From JACKAL01 sp964400355 (lineage in GTDB: Bacteria; Bdellovibrionota; Bdellovibrionia; Bdellovibrionales; JAGQZY01): a stretch of DNA of 53,912 nucleotides. Positions 41,741-51,900 of the stretch are shown here, piece by piece. The DNA lies in contig CAYNTO010000021.1 in assembly GCA_964400355.1 (NCBI GenBank), positions 1-53,912 of the forward strand, given 5' to 3'. Numbering within the stretch: position 1 is the stretch's first letter; every line of letters starts with the position of its first letter. Position numbers and translations under genes: made by a program. The notes beneath the pieces were generated by a model. That model saw only the letters and a list, made by a program, of their open reading frames with translations. It searched no databases and was not told the DNA's origin.

Positions 41741-42049
41741 ATGTCAGACGCTAAAAATAAAATCGAAACCATGCTCACAGAAAATAAAACGTTTTTGTTT
41801 ATGAAGGGCAATCCCGCTTTTCCAATGTGTGGATTCTCGGCGCGTGCCGTAGCGATTCTCAATGAGCTCAATGTCAAATTCGGCTCCTTTGATGTGCTTG
41901 AAAACGAAGAAATCCGCCAAGGTGTTAAAGACTACGGCAACTGGCCCACCATTCCCCAACTGTACCACAATAAGCAACTCATCGGTGGCAGCGACATCAT
42001 GATGGAGATGTACGAAACCGGCGAGCTCAAACAGGAACTTGAAAAATAA
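41741..42049 (+). CDS. grxD: Monothiol glutaredoxin (CGFS)
   Basis: 102 residues, the Grx4/GrxD length. Motifs are FLFMKGNPAFPMCGFSARAVAIL with the CGFS active site, FGSFDVLENEEIRQGVKDYGNWPTIPQLYHNKQLIGGSDIMMEM, including the cis-Pro TIPQL and GGSDI glutathione-binding sites. It carries [2Fe-2S] clusters and works with BolA. GGAG lies before the start, and TAATG overlaps the small membrane gene that follows. Confidence 0.95.
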   Translation: MSDAKNKIETMLTENKTFLFMKGNPAFPMCGFSARAVAILNELNVKFGSFDVLENEEIRQGVKDYGNWPTIPQLYHNKQLIGGSDIMMEMYETGELKQELEK

Positions 42050-42216
42050 TGAACACCAATATGTCGCGCCTCGAGGCAATCATGCGCGTGCTTTTGGGCG
42101 GCTTAATGACGTTTTACTTTTTTCTCGGTGGCCCGTTCTGGGCCATTGGCGGCGCCTACTTACTTTTGAGTGGCTGCCTGCGCTTCTGCTTTGGGCGCAA
42201 GCTGATTACGGGTTAA
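42049..42216 (+). CDS. 55-residue membrane protein, DUF2892-like
   Basis: Starts at the ATG overlapping the glutaredoxin stop (TAATG) and runs 55 codons. MNTNMSRLEAIMRVLLGG is followed by two hydrophobic helices (LMTFYFFLGGPFW and AIGGAYLLLSGCLRFCFG) and a basic end (RKLITG). The NxSRxExxxRxxxG start and the two-helix form match the DUF2892 / YgaP-type membrane segment. Translational coupling to the glutaredoxin supports expression. Two Cys (SGCLRFC) could take part in redox or metal handling, which is a guess. Confidence 0.75.
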   Translation: MNTNMSRLEAIMRVLLGGLMTFYFFLGGPFWAIGGAYLLLSGCLRFCFGRKLITG

Positions 42217-42250
42217 TCCCGCCTCAATATTTATTCCACTCACCTAAGGA

Positions 42251-43297
42251 TCAGGGGCTGATCTCTCCGTAATGATCGAGCTCGATCTTATCGTAGAATT
42301 TTTTAACCTCTTGAAACACATCTTTTTGCCAGAGATGAACTTTGTCATTGGTGTAGTGGTGATCTTTCGAAAAATAATCCACGCGCTTTTTCTTGTGTGA
42401 TGCCGGCATACGCTGCAATCGCACCAACGGATCCAGTTCGCGAGTTTTTGCAGTGGGTTTTGCCGTGGTGCTTTTCTCAAATCTGTATTCGAGGTCTTCA
42501 AACTTTACATGTTCCAGAACATCGGGATGCACCTGCTTGTTGCTCCATTTTTTATTCTTGTCGCGGCGACCAGGGGCGCCTGACGAACCTTCGGCGTTTC
42601 CTCCGGCCGCAGCGTAGTAATCGTCCTCTGTCACATTCGGCACGTCGACGCCACCTAAAATCGGCGTCGGCGAAATATCCTCGGACGGTAAACCCTTATA
42701 GAACATGCTTTGATAAAAACCATCACCCCTCGGAGTTTCACCATGGGTGCGGAACAACAGCTCTTCATTGCGTTTGTGTTCCAGCTCCTTGGCTGTGTCA
42801 TCACCTATAAAATCCAGGTTGGCATCCACTCCCCGCGATTGGCAGAGCATTTGCCCCTGCTGAAAATCGCGAAGATCATTTTCGTGGCATTTGCTATCCG
42901 TTTGCGGCGAGCAGGCCGAAACGCAGGCGCGCGACAAGCTGTCTTGATTCGAACACGGTGTAGTTCGGCAGTTTTTAACGATGTTCATTGCGGAAATGCG
43001 ACACAAAGGACGATTGCCGCACTTGTAGGGTTTTTCCTTTTCGGCGCAGAGTTGGGTGTAGGGGCTGAGCTGCCCCGTCTCCCAAAGATTTCTTCCACGG
43101 CATGTTTGGTAGCAGGCTTTGCGCAAATAATCGCGATCGTTTTCTCCAGCGCGTTTGTAGTTTTCAACGGTGGTGATGCACTTTTGTTTCAGCCGCACGA
43201 ACTCGTCGTCCTGGCCCGATGTTATAGGTGCAAAAACTAGAGAAAAGAATAACAGAATCACAGAAGCCCCCCACTGTGTGTTTTTATTATAATCCAT
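42251..43297 (-). CDS. Secreted Cys-rich protein of unknown function
   Basis: About 348 residues from the ATG at 43297; the frame opens at a TTG 30 bases upstream, and neither has a clear ribosome site. A signal peptide (GASVILLFFSLVFAPITSGQ) is followed by 16 or so Cys in the first 170 residues (CYQTCRGRN, LCAEKEKPYKCGNRPLCRIS, CRTTPCSNQ, RACVSACSPQTDSKCHEND). A long charged, low-complexity region without Cys follows. No family recognised. The first part looks disulfide-rich and the second disordered. Confidence 0.6.
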   Translation of the reverse strand: MDYNKNTQWGASVILLFFSLVFAPITSGQDDEFVRLKQKCITTVENYKRAGENDRDYLRKACYQTCRGRNLWETGQLSPYTQLCAEKEKPYKCGNRPLCRISAMNIVKNCRTTPCSNQDSLSRACVSACSPQTDSKCHENDLRDFQQGQMLCQSRGVDANLDFIGDDTAKELEHKRNEELLFRTHGETPRGDGFYQSMFYKGLPSEDISPTPILGGVDVPNVTEDDYYAAAGGNAEGSSGAPGRRDKNKKWSNKQVHPDVLEHVKFEDLEYRFEKSTTAKPTAKTRELDPLVRLQRMPASHKKKRVDYFSKDHHYTNDKVHLWQKDVFQEVKKFYDKIELDHYGEISP

Positions 43298-43534
43298 TTG
43301 AGAGGCCGTAGGAGAGCGGTTCCGCAATAACGTTTCAGAGCGAGATCGAGAGTCTCTTATTGAAACAGTTCATCACTCGATTTCGGAGGATCTGAAATTA
43401 TCTGTCAGGATCTGTCATCCATTTGATTCGCAGCGCACGCAGTTTGTTGGAATTTTGTTAGGAATCCAGTTAGCATTTTTAAACATATGCGAACAAGGAA
43501 ATCGTTTGCTCAACACCAATCCATGGGGGGATTT

Positions 43535-45079
43535 ATGAAAGCCATCGCACTCGTAGCGACGTTTTTGTTTTTGAACTCGGCCACCGCCGCCATTCACAAT
43601 TTACAGATGGACTCCGCAGCCATCGTATCTAAGAAAAAAGTGAGCACTGCTCGCGGCACGGAGGAGTTCTCCACGTTTCAGATTGCCAACTTTGCGCCAT
43701 CCCGCCAAGTGGGCTCTCCTGAACTTCCTGTAAAGAGTTTTTTATTGGTAGGAACTCCAACCTCCATCGATGTGTCGGTTGTCGCGAACAGTTCCGTTCG
43801 CTACGCTGGCACTAAACCCTATCCTGTACAAAGGCAACCCTGTCGCTGTGCTGACGATCGCAAACTGGTGTTCGAGTTCAACTCCCGCGCTTACAGCAAA
43901 GCCGCTCCCGCGTACCAACTGGAGTACTTGGGGGCGTTTCGCGGCACACCCATCACGCGGCTTGACGTGAACCTTGGCTACTATGATTCACGCAGCAATG
44001 AGACTGTGCTTTTATCAGATGTCACGGTGGAACACTCAGCAGCAGTGTATCGCCAAGAGCCTGGGACATACACAGATTATCTGATCATCGGGTCGCAAAA
44101 CCTAATGCCGGGCGCTCAAGACTTTATCGCGTGGAAAAAAGCGCAAGGGTACAATGTTGTGGTGGAAACTCTCACCAGCCCCCAAATCACCAAACAGATG
44201 GTGAGCGATCTTTCGGCAAAACATTTCAAAAATAGCGGTTCCGATTTTGTTATTCTCATCGGCGACGAAAAAGGTTTACCGATGAATACCGCGAGCACCT
44301 CCGGCGGCTCGACGCCTTCGGATCTCAAGTATTTTACTATGGATGGTCCTCAGGACAATATCCCCGATATGTTCTACGGCCGCATTGCTGCGAGCACACC
44401 GGAAGACGTCAAAGATCGTTTTGCTAAAATCATTGAGTACGATCAAAAATCAGCTAAAGACACTAAAGGCCTTACACGTGTTATTGGAATCGCTTCGGAC
44501 GAAGGTTATGGCCCCTCCGACAATGAGTATATCAAATCCATCGAAGACACATTTGTAAAAACGTGGGGCTACACATCTGCCCACTTTTATCAGGGCGATA
44601 AAAAGTCCAATCCCACCGAGCTCAATAAAGAACTGAGCACAGGTGCCGCTTGGTTGTTTTACATGGGACATGGTTCAGGCGATTCTTGGCCGAGCATGTA
44701 TTCCACTTACGACGTGAGCGATGCTACGAATATAGTGAACGCAGAGAAAGTAAAACCTATTATTATTGACGTGGCCTGTATGAACGGCCGACTCCTTCCG
44801 GGCTACTTAGGCACAACGTTGGATGACGTGCTCTCTGCAACTGCGTTTGGCGGTGCTGCATATTATGGTGGAACCGTGAATATTTCGTGGCATCCACCCG
44901 CAGTGATGGCGCGCGGAATTGCCTACGAACACGCTGCAAAAAACTTTCGCCACCTGGGCGAGGCTCTCCTCGCAGGCCAAATGTATTTGTCGAGCAATTG
45001 GAACTCATCCAGTGATATTATCGATAACTACGAGTGGTATCACCTACAAGGCGATCCCGGAATGGTGATTAGCCAGTAA
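43535..45079 (+). CDS. Secreted gingipain-type cysteine peptidase (family C25)
   Basis: 514 residues from the ATG at 43535, with a G-rich site just upstream; MKAIALVATFLFLNSATAA is a signal peptide. A propeptide-like beta domain (about 20-165) contains SPELPVKSFLLVG. The catalytic domain starts with DYLIIGSQNLMPGAQDFIAWKKAQGYNVVVE, then VILIGDEKGLPM and MFYGRIAAST. The catalytic His is in AAWLFYMGHGSGDSW and the catalytic Cys in IIIDVACMNG. All parts of a C25 peptidase are present. The last residues (YHLQGDPGMVIS) are the usual end; there is no sorting domain. A digestive role outside the cell is likely. Confidence 0.88.
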   Translation: MKAIALVATFLFLNSATAAIHNLQMDSAAIVSKKKVSTARGTEEFSTFQIANFAPSRQVGSPELPVKSFLLVGTPTSIDVSVVANSSVRYAGTKPYPVQRQPCRCADDRKLVFEFNSRAYSKAAPAYQLEYLGAFRGTPITRLDVNLGYYDSRSNETVLLSDVTVEHSAAVYRQEPGTYTDYLIIGSQNLMPGAQDFIAWKKAQGYNVVVETLTSPQITKQMVSDLSAKHFKNSGSDFVILIGDEKGLPMNTASTSGGSTPSDLKYFTMDGPQDNIPDMFYGRIAASTPEDVKDRFAKIIEYDQKSAKDTKGLTRVIGIASDEGYGPSDNEYIKSIEDTFVKTWGYTSAHFYQGDKKSNPTELNKELSTGAAWLFYMGHGSGDSWPSMYSTYDVSDATNIVNAEKVKPIIIDVACMNGRLLPGYLGTTLDDVLSATAFGGAAYYGGTVNISWHPPAVMARGIAYEHAAKNFRHLGEALLAGQMYLSSNWNSSSDIIDNYEWYHLQGDPGMVISQ

Positions 45080-45110
45080 TCTTAAAACGCCACGTATCGG
45101 TTATTCTTAA

Positions 45111-45141
45111 GACGCTCCGTACACCTACGGGGCGTTTTTTT
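45111..45141 (+). terminator. Rho-independent terminator of the C25 peptidase gene
   Basis: ACGCTCCGTA-CACC-TACGGGGCGT forms a 10-bp stem with one G-U pair, followed by seven T. It ends inside the stop codon of the convergent lipoprotein gene. Confidence 0.88.
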
Positions 45142-45796
45142 ATCGGACGATAAAGGCGCGGCCGATGTCTGTGCCTTGCTCGACATTTTCTGTTACTGTA
45201 TTTGAAAAGAGCTCGGGAGTGTCGATGGGATTGTGTTCAAAATCATTGGTCACAATGGAAACATTCTCGCTCGCGATCCCGCCGCTAGAGTTCTCAACCA
45301 CCACCGTAGAACAACGGCTTCCCTGGATATACACTCGTCTCACGCTGCGCACATTCTCGCGCAGTATCCACAAAGTGGGCTCCTCTGACCGCAGCACCAA
45401 ATCCACTCTTCGTTTTTCAAACGCCGTGCTGATATTCACATACATGGGTGCCTGATAATGATCGTTGGCCAAATTTTGAGCGAGCAGTTGCTCCTTGTTA
45501 GACGTCTTCTCGGAAACTGTGTTCATACTCAGTACAAACGTGAGCGCATCGCCATCGCGATTGGGTGTTGAGACTTTATTGAGGCGCGTATCGTCGCGCT
45601 CAAGAGAGTTGGGATACATCTCGTAAAGATCTCTACACACCTCAGTGGATTGCCCGACAACGCGGGAATCACTACTGTTGAGTTGGAGAGCTGTAATTTC
45701 GGTATCTACCTTTTTTTGCTTTCCACAATTGGTGTAGATCACTGCGAGAACGATAGTTATAATGGCCGAGGCGAACAGACTGCGCTTGCGTTTCAT
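45140..45796 (-). CDS. Predicted lipoprotein of unknown function
   Basis: 218 residues. The signal MKRKRSLFASAIITIVLAVIYTNC ends in a lipobox-like YTNCG of Bdellovibrio style. The mature part has two more Cys and a beta-rich pattern (ALTFVLSMNTVSE, APMYVNISTAFEKRRVDLVLRSEEPTLWILRENVRSVRRVYIQGSRCSTVVVENSSGG). No family recognised. Its stop codon sits in the T run of the opposing terminator. Confidence 0.65.
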   Translation of the reverse strand: MKRKRSLFASAIITIVLAVIYTNCGKQKKVDTEITALQLNSSDSRVVGQSTEVCRDLYEMYPNSLERDDTRLNKVSTPNRDGDALTFVLSMNTVSEKTSNKEQLLAQNLANDHYQAPMYVNISTAFEKRRVDLVLRSEEPTLWILRENVRSVRRVYIQGSRCSTVVVENSSGGIASENVSIVTNDFEHNPIDTPELFSNTVTENVEQGTDIGRAFIVR

Positions 45797-46038
45797 TCTT
45801 TAAATGTAGCACTAAAGTCCGATCCTGTAGAGCGATTTTCGCGGCACTTCTCAGGCTAAAACACGGTTCGCACAGGCGCGTTTATCCCAAAGGGAAATTA
45901 CCTCGCCAAAGGCCGAGAGCGCTCGCAAAAACTCTGCCCTTGGTCGAGCAAGATCACGAAGGAAAAACTGCGAAAAACAGGCGCTATGTCGTTGTCTTAT
46001 TTCGCCTTTTTTCCGATACGTAGGCATAGGGAGACTCT

Positions 46039-46725
46039 ATGCTACATATACTTTTAGTGGACGACGATGCCGATGTTCGCAAGCTGGTTAAAAAAATATT
46101 AGAAAAGGCCGGATACTCCGTGGTCGCGGTTGATAACGGCTTGAGCGCACTGAGCGAACTGGGCGACAACCACTACGATTTGTTGCTCTCGGATGCCAAC
46201 ATGCCACAGTACTCTGGCTTTGATCTGCTCCGCGCCGTTCGTCGCCAACCCAAACACCGTGAGCTCGCTATCGCCATGCTCACCGGGCGCCGCGATAAAG
46301 AGGACATCAAAATGGCCGTTGAGAATGGCGCTAACGACTACATCGTAAAACCGGTAGAACCGAATGTGCTTCTGTTTAAAGTTCAAAAACTTTTAGAGGG
46401 GAAATTGGGCTCGGCCATCTCTAATGCGCCTGAGAATGTGATGGTCGATTTTGAAGCCAGCCTGCAAACTCCTTTGCGTCTTAAAAAGATTGGAACCGAT
46501 AGTTTTTCCGCTTCCTCTCCCTACCCGCTCTCGATTGGTCAGGATTTTTATTTAAATATCGATCAGCTGCAGTATGACACTCTTCCCAAGGCGCGCATCA
46601 CGGGCAGTGTTGTTGATCCATCAAATCCGAACCAATACATCGTGCACGGAGTATTTTTGGAGATGGACGACTCGTTCAAAATGGAAATCCGTAAACAAAT
46701 TAAAAAATACAATTCTGCGGCCTAA
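46039..46725 (+). CDS. Response regulator with C-terminal PilZ-like domain
   Basis: 228 residues with GGGAG upstream. The receiver domain (1-120) has the acidic pocket VDDD, phospho-acceptor D52 in LLSDANMPQYSG, MLTGR and the conserved Lys in YIVKPVEP. The C-terminal 100 residues (MVDFEASLQTPLRLKKIGTDSFSASSPYPLSIGQDFYLNID) have a PilZ-like strand order, but I see no RxxxR motif, so c-di-GMP binding is doubtful. First gene of a four-gene phosphorelay operon: 10 bases to the next receiver. Confidence 0.85.
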   Translation: MLHILLVDDDADVRKLVKKILEKAGYSVVAVDNGLSALSELGDNHYDLLLSDANMPQYSGFDLLRAVRRQPKHRELAIAMLTGRRDKEDIKMAVENGANDYIVKPVEPNVLLFKVQKLLEGKLGSAISNAPENVMVDFEASLQTPLRLKKIGTDSFSASSPYPLSIGQDFYLNIDQLQYDTLPKARITGSVVDPSNPNQYIVHGVFLEMDDSFKMEIRKQIKKYNSAA

Positions 46726-46735
46726 GGAGACTCTC

Positions 46736-47098
46736 ATGAAAATACTCATCGCCGAAGACGATCAAAATATTTCGACAATTGCTAAAATGGTGCTCGAGCG
46801 CGTTGGTAAACATGAGGTTCATGTGGTAGCCGATGGCAGATCTGCTCTCAACTCCGCCTTAGACGGCGCTTACGACTTGATCATTCTCGATGGAATGATG
46901 CCCGAACTTTCGGGGCCCGAGGTGTGCCGTCTTTATAAAGAGCAAACAGCCAATGCCACACCAGTGATCTTTTTGAGTGCCAAGTCCTCGCAAGCCGACA
47001 TTCAGGAGTTTTTAAATTTAGGTGTGGGCTACATTCAAAAACCGTTCAACCCGCAGACATTGTGTCAGCAGATCGATACGATACTCAAGGCCGCCTAA
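46736..47098 (+). CDS. Single-domain response regulator (CheY-like)
   Basis: 120 residues from the ATG at 46736 with AAGGAG 6 bases upstream. Only a receiver domain: IAEDDQNIS, D52 in IILDGMMPELSG, FLSAKSS and Lys in YIQKPFNPQTL. In a phosphorelay such a protein passes phosphate from the kinase to the HPt protein or acts as a sink. The stop overlaps the kinase start (TAATG). Confidence 0.92.
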   Translation: MKILIAEDDQNISTIAKMVLERVGKHEVHVVADGRSALNSALDGAYDLIILDGMMPELSGPEVCRLYKEQTANATPVIFLSAKSSQADIQEFLNLGVGYIQKPFNPQTLCQQIDTILKAA

Positions 47099-48447
47099 TG
47101 AAATCTATTGGAGCTAAACTCAGTATTGCCGTTTACCTGATCGCCGCAATCACCTTTGGTTTTGCGGTGTATGCCCACAAATCCTATAAGGAAGTGGAGA
47201 TCCATCAGGACAACTTGCATTTGAGTTTGTATTTGCGCGGCTATGCTCGCGAGGTCGAGGGCAAACCCGCCGACAAAGAAACCGTAGAGTATTTAAAACA
47301 GGTGCGTCGCAACGTTCAGGAAGAGTATCGCATCGCCAATTTGAGCAATATGATTCAGGCGATCAATACCAACAATGCGAAACTCAAGTCCATGCGTTTT
47401 AAAGAGTTTCAAGAGGGAGAACGTCGTTATTACCTGAGTGTTCTTCCCGAGCTTGCCAACTCCCGCAATATGTTCGCGCGCTTCACTCTATTTGCCATGC
47501 TCGCACCGATCATTGGCCTTTTGTTTTTCTCGATCTATTTAAAGCGTTCCATTGTCTCTCCCCTCCAAAAACTCTCTCAGCGTATGATGGATTTCTTGGT
47601 GGATCGCTACACGTTCAAATTCTCCACACCGGACAACAATGAGCTCGGCGATCTACAGCGCACATTCAATTCGCTTGCCCAGCGCGCGCTCAATAGTATG
47701 GACGAGCTCAAAGCGCTCGATCGCGCCAAGAGTGAATTTGTGAGTATCGCAAGCCACGAGCTGCGCACACCGCTCACATCCATAAAAGGATCATTGGGAC
47801 TGCTGAGCAGCGGTATTGCCGGCGAACTCAACGAGGAAGCACAGGGTTTGATCCGCATCGCCGAAAACGAAACCGATCGCCTCGTGCGCCTGATCAATAA
47901 CCTTTTGGATTTGGCAAAAATGGAATCGGGAACATTTAAGCTGCAAAAAGAGTGGGTGTCCGTTCAGGAGCTTACAGAGTCGTGCGCTGAGAGCCTTATT
48001 GGACTTGCGCAGACTGCGGGCGTTCAGTTAGAGATCCATCGGCCGCCATCAAACCTAGAAGCCATGCTCGACCGCGATCGCATTCAGCAGGTGGTTACGA
48101 ACTTAATGTCCAACGCCATTAAGTACTCGCCTAAAGGTTCGGCTGTGTCTATTGCGTATCATGTGACCGCCGAAAAATATTTAGAGATCGATATTATTGA
48201 CAAAGGCCCGGGCATTCAAGCCCACGATCAGCAGTTGATCTTTGAAAAATTTCGTCAGGCCACCCAACCCGAAAGCAAACTGGTAAAAGGCACGGGCCTG
48301 GGACTTGCGATCACCAAAGCCTTGGTGGAAGAGCACGGCGGCCAGGTCTCGGTGCGTTCCGAAATGGGCAAAGGCTCAACATTTTTCTTTACACTTCCCG
48401 AATGGCGCGAAGTTGCCGCAACACACTCACACAAGGACGCCGCATGA
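47098..48447 (+). CDS. Membrane sensor histidine kinase
   Basis: 449 residues from the ATG at 47098. A first helix (about 8-27, SIAVYLIAAITFGFAVYA), an extracytoplasmic part of about 110 residues and a second helix (about 136-156, FTLFAMLAPIIGLLFFSIYL) lead to a HAMP linker. HisKA is FVSIASHELRTPLTSIKGSLGLL. The ATPase has VVTNLMSNAIKYSPKG (N box), IDIIDKGPGIQ (G1), FEKFRQATQ and VKGTGLGLAITKALVEEHGG (G2). Complete. Overlaps the receiver before it (1 base) and the HPt gene after it (4 bases). Confidence 0.95.
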   Translation: MKSIGAKLSIAVYLIAAITFGFAVYAHKSYKEVEIHQDNLHLSLYLRGYAREVEGKPADKETVEYLKQVRRNVQEEYRIANLSNMIQAINTNNAKLKSMRFKEFQEGERRYYLSVLPELANSRNMFARFTLFAMLAPIIGLLFFSIYLKRSIVSPLQKLSQRMMDFLVDRYTFKFSTPDNNELGDLQRTFNSLAQRALNSMDELKALDRAKSEFVSIASHELRTPLTSIKGSLGLLSSGIAGELNEEAQGLIRIAENETDRLVRLINNLLDLAKMESGTFKLQKEWVSVQELTESCAESLIGLAQTAGVQLEIHRPPSNLEAMLDRDRIQQVVTNLMSNAIKYSPKGSAVSIAYHVTAEKYLEIDIIDKGPGIQAHDQQLIFEKFRQATQPESKLVKGTGLGLAITKALVEEHGGQVSVRSEMGKGSTFFFTLPEWREVAATHSHKDAA

Positions 48448-48851
48448 TGAAAAAGCCACCCACACGCAGAGGCCAAATTTCACAACCTTCTGAACTCCAG
48501 GATCTATTCGCTGAACTTAAAGGTGAATATTTAGAAACCTTCCCCGAAAAAATCGCCGCCATCCGCGAACACTGGCAGGTGCGCAACCGCGAGGGGCTGC
48601 ACACGGAGTTCCACAAGATCAAAGGGACAGGCACAACTTATGGAATTCCCGAAGTCACCGCCGTGGCGGAGTTGCTCGAGGAGATGTGCGAGGTCAATCA
48701 CGATCGCCTAGGAGCCGCCGTAATGGTCGCCATCGACCTCTTCCAAAAAATCTGCAAACACTATTCTGCTGGTGTGAGTATGGAGCTTTCAAAAGATCCT
48801 ATGTTTAAGGCGATAAAAGATATGCAAGAAAGCCTAATGAAGGCCTCCTAA
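48444..48851 (+). CDS. HPt-domain phosphotransfer protein
   Basis: 135 residues from the ATG at 48444, overlapping the kinase stop; a second ATG follows at 48447. The four-helix HPt pattern includes LQDLFAELKGEYLETFPEKIAAIREHW and the phospho-accepting His57 in EFHKIKGTGTTYGIPEVTAVAELLEEM. It fits as the relay step between the single-domain receiver and the receiver/PilZ-like regulator of the same operon. Confidence 0.85.
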   Translation: MMKKPPTRRGQISQPSELQDLFAELKGEYLETFPEKIAAIREHWQVRNREGLHTEFHKIKGTGTTYGIPEVTAVAELLEEMCEVNHDRLGAAVMVAIDLFQKICKHYSAGVSMELSKDPMFKAIKDMQESLMKAS

Positions 48852-48977
48852 TAGGGAGCAGAAGAAAAAGATTTCCGATTCTAATATTTGAGGACAGTGT
48901 GTATGCATGAAAAAGAGCTGCGCAGTTACGGTGCCTGAACCCACCTGATACAAAAGAACATTTTAAGAGCCCAGTCT

Positions 48978-51900
48978 CTATTGTTTCCCCAGGATGAATG
49001 TATTTATATTGCAATAAACCGCATACCCCGTACCGGCGCTCACATGCCAGTAAGCCTGAAAATTAATTGTTCCATCCGCCGTCGCCTTGTAAATGCCGGT
49101 GCTATATCCACCAGACCACGTTGTCGACGACACCGTGATCCAATTGGAATTTTGTAGCCATGAGCCTCCCGGGCCAGATGCAACCTCTGACTTCATATAG
49201 GTAGTTCCACCGGTATTGGAGAGGTTGCACGCCAGATCGACTTTGATCATATCGCCATTCTGCACCACAATGCTCGTGGAAATATCGGAAACAAATGTAC
49301 TTGTACCACTGGATGTGGTGGGTGTACTAGACGAGCTATCATAGCTCACGCTAGCAACACCGCGAATTTTTCCGTTCACATCCAGCTTCGCAGAAGGGTC
49401 TAAGCTACCGATTCCCACATTTCCAGAGTCTGCAATTCGCATTTTTTCACTTGAGCTCGTGATAAATGTGATCGGCAAAGCCTGTGGAGTACCAAAACCT
49501 GCTCGCGTGTTATCGGCAAACATATATGCCTTACCAGCGCCGTCCGATGTCGAAGTCTGTACAATACCACCGTTGGTAGCATCAAGACTTTTCACCTCTA
49601 AAGTTGTGCGATTTGTATAAACTTGCGGGGTAGTCGTGCCGATCCCCACGTGCCCGGCAGAAGTGATTCGCATCTTTTCGGAAAGTGCTGATCCAGAAGT
49701 GCGCGTAAAGAATGCTGCATAGGAAGAATAATTGCCCACTGTCGCATTTTCTTTACCGCCCTTCATAGCAGCAAAATTAGCCACTCCCGTTTGCGCCGTG
49801 TGATAGCCACCCAAGACCAACGTTCCACCGACGTCTTGGCCAGCAGTTGTGGTATCGGTGGCACGCATTTGAACAGTCGAAGGCACACCCAATGCTGTCG
49901 CACCAAAAACATCGAGAGGCGCGCCAGGAGTTGCGGTCCCCACACCCACTGCTCCGGTAGAGCTAATCTGAATACCTTCTGGGTCGCCATCGCCAGTGAT
50001 CCAGTTGGAACCGAGTACGATGTTTTGTGCGGCCGTGTGATTACCCATGTTGTCGCTGGTGCCGCCTCCACCTCCAGCGCCGCCCGAGATGAGGAATCCT
50101 GAGAAATTTGTATAGTATTTTTGCCCGTACAGATTCACAGATCCGGGTGAGGTATGGTAGACGTGAAGCTCAATGTAATCTGTGGAACCATTGAGATATG
50201 TGAGAGTCGATACGGTATTTGACCCGGCGTCCACGCCGCCTGTCGCTTCGCGAGCCCAAGGAGACGCCAAATTTTCTGATCCATTCTTTAAAATGCGACA
50301 TTCCTGGAACAGGCCTACACCCATCGCATTCAATGAACATATGCCATTAAAAAGATAATAACCCGCCACTGTAGGCTGAAAACGATCTGTGGCCAAACTG
50401 TAAGCGGAACCATTGTTGATGTCGGCATGGGTGAAATCAATCTTAGTCAATGCCGTAGTCGGAATACTTTGCACAACGCTGTTTCTGTGAACAGAAAAGG
50501 ACACCTCGGTGACATTTTTGACCCAGTTCGAGTTTTTGTAAACGTACATATCATTGGCCGTGGTGTCGTAGACCATTAAACCATTCGCTGGTGAGGCGAT
50601 CGCTAAGCGCTGTGTCGTTGTCATACGTGGTGGCAAGAATCCTTTTGTTGTGGAATTCAAATCCAGCAATGAGCTAGAACTTGGCGATGTTGTACCAACG
50701 CCGACGCTTCCGGATGTAGGCTGCAGCAAAACGTAGCCCTTGGTGGAATCCGAGGTGGATTCCAAAGTAAGGTTGGCACTGGCAGCAGTACCGCCACGAA
50801 GACTTTGGCCTGTACTGCGACCGGCAAGCAATGCGTATTGGGTGTGATCGTCGTCGTTGAGACCCGTAAGCGCACCGTGATCTGTAGCACCCACCAAGTC
50901 GGCAGCGCACTCCCATCTGTCACTCACGCTCCATTTGAGCACATACCCATCGGTACACTCTGTACCTGCAGGCATGTATGTGAAATACTCCGCCGGAGCG
51001 TTCGTGATTTTTCCGATACTGATTGCACTCACATCGGCACTCACGATGGTGCCATCGGTAATTTTGGCGCTCGTGATTCCACCGTCTTTCACTCGCACCG
51101 TGTTTGTCGCAATCTCTATAGTAGTATTATCGACGTTCATGGCGATGTTGCGATCCGCGGATAGATCTCCACCACCTGTCAATCCTGAACCGGAATTCGT
51201 ATTGATCGCACGCGATGTCGCTACGTTACCGGTACTCCATCCAGTTGAGATATCTTTACAATTAAGGCCCGCCTCGTCGCAGATTTGTTCAGCGCGAATG
51301 ATACCTGCCACATCAAGAAGCGCGTTCGGCACATTCGTTCCCACACCCACGTTGCCGTTTGAGCTGATCAAAATACCCTCAGAATCACCATCGCCAGAGA
51401 GCCAGTTCGTGCTGAGCACTAGATTTTGTGTTGCAACGTGAGTGCCCAAATTGTCGGACCCGCCGCCACCGGTGTTCCCATTGCTCAAACCAGTGAGCAA
51501 TTTTCCGCTGAAGAACATGTACTCATTGCTTCCTGCGGTGGGTGTATTTCGAGAGATCTCGGAGTATCCGTACACTGCGGCCGTGTCATTTTTGGCCATG
51601 GGCACGATGTACGTGAACTCCGCTTTGCTGTCGTTTCCGGTTCCATATGTCCAGTTTCTCTTGTACATAGTGCCGTTTTTGTAGAGTGCGATCTGAATAA
51701 TGCCACCACCTGAGGCGATATTGCCGAGGTACAAGCTGGCATCGAACAAGTAGTAACCATCCGTAGGCGCAGTAAAGATTCCGGTGGCAGGATTGTAAGC
51801 GTTCGACGTATCACTCACCTCTACATCGTAAGTAACTTTTACCCACGTGTGAACGGCATCCGCCACTCCATTCACTGCATGGAATGCCACCTCATCTGTA

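Noticed and set aside
43370..43425. Repeated ATCTGTCA words before the C25 peptidase gene
   Set aside because: Two short copies ten bases apart; could be an operator but too little to call.
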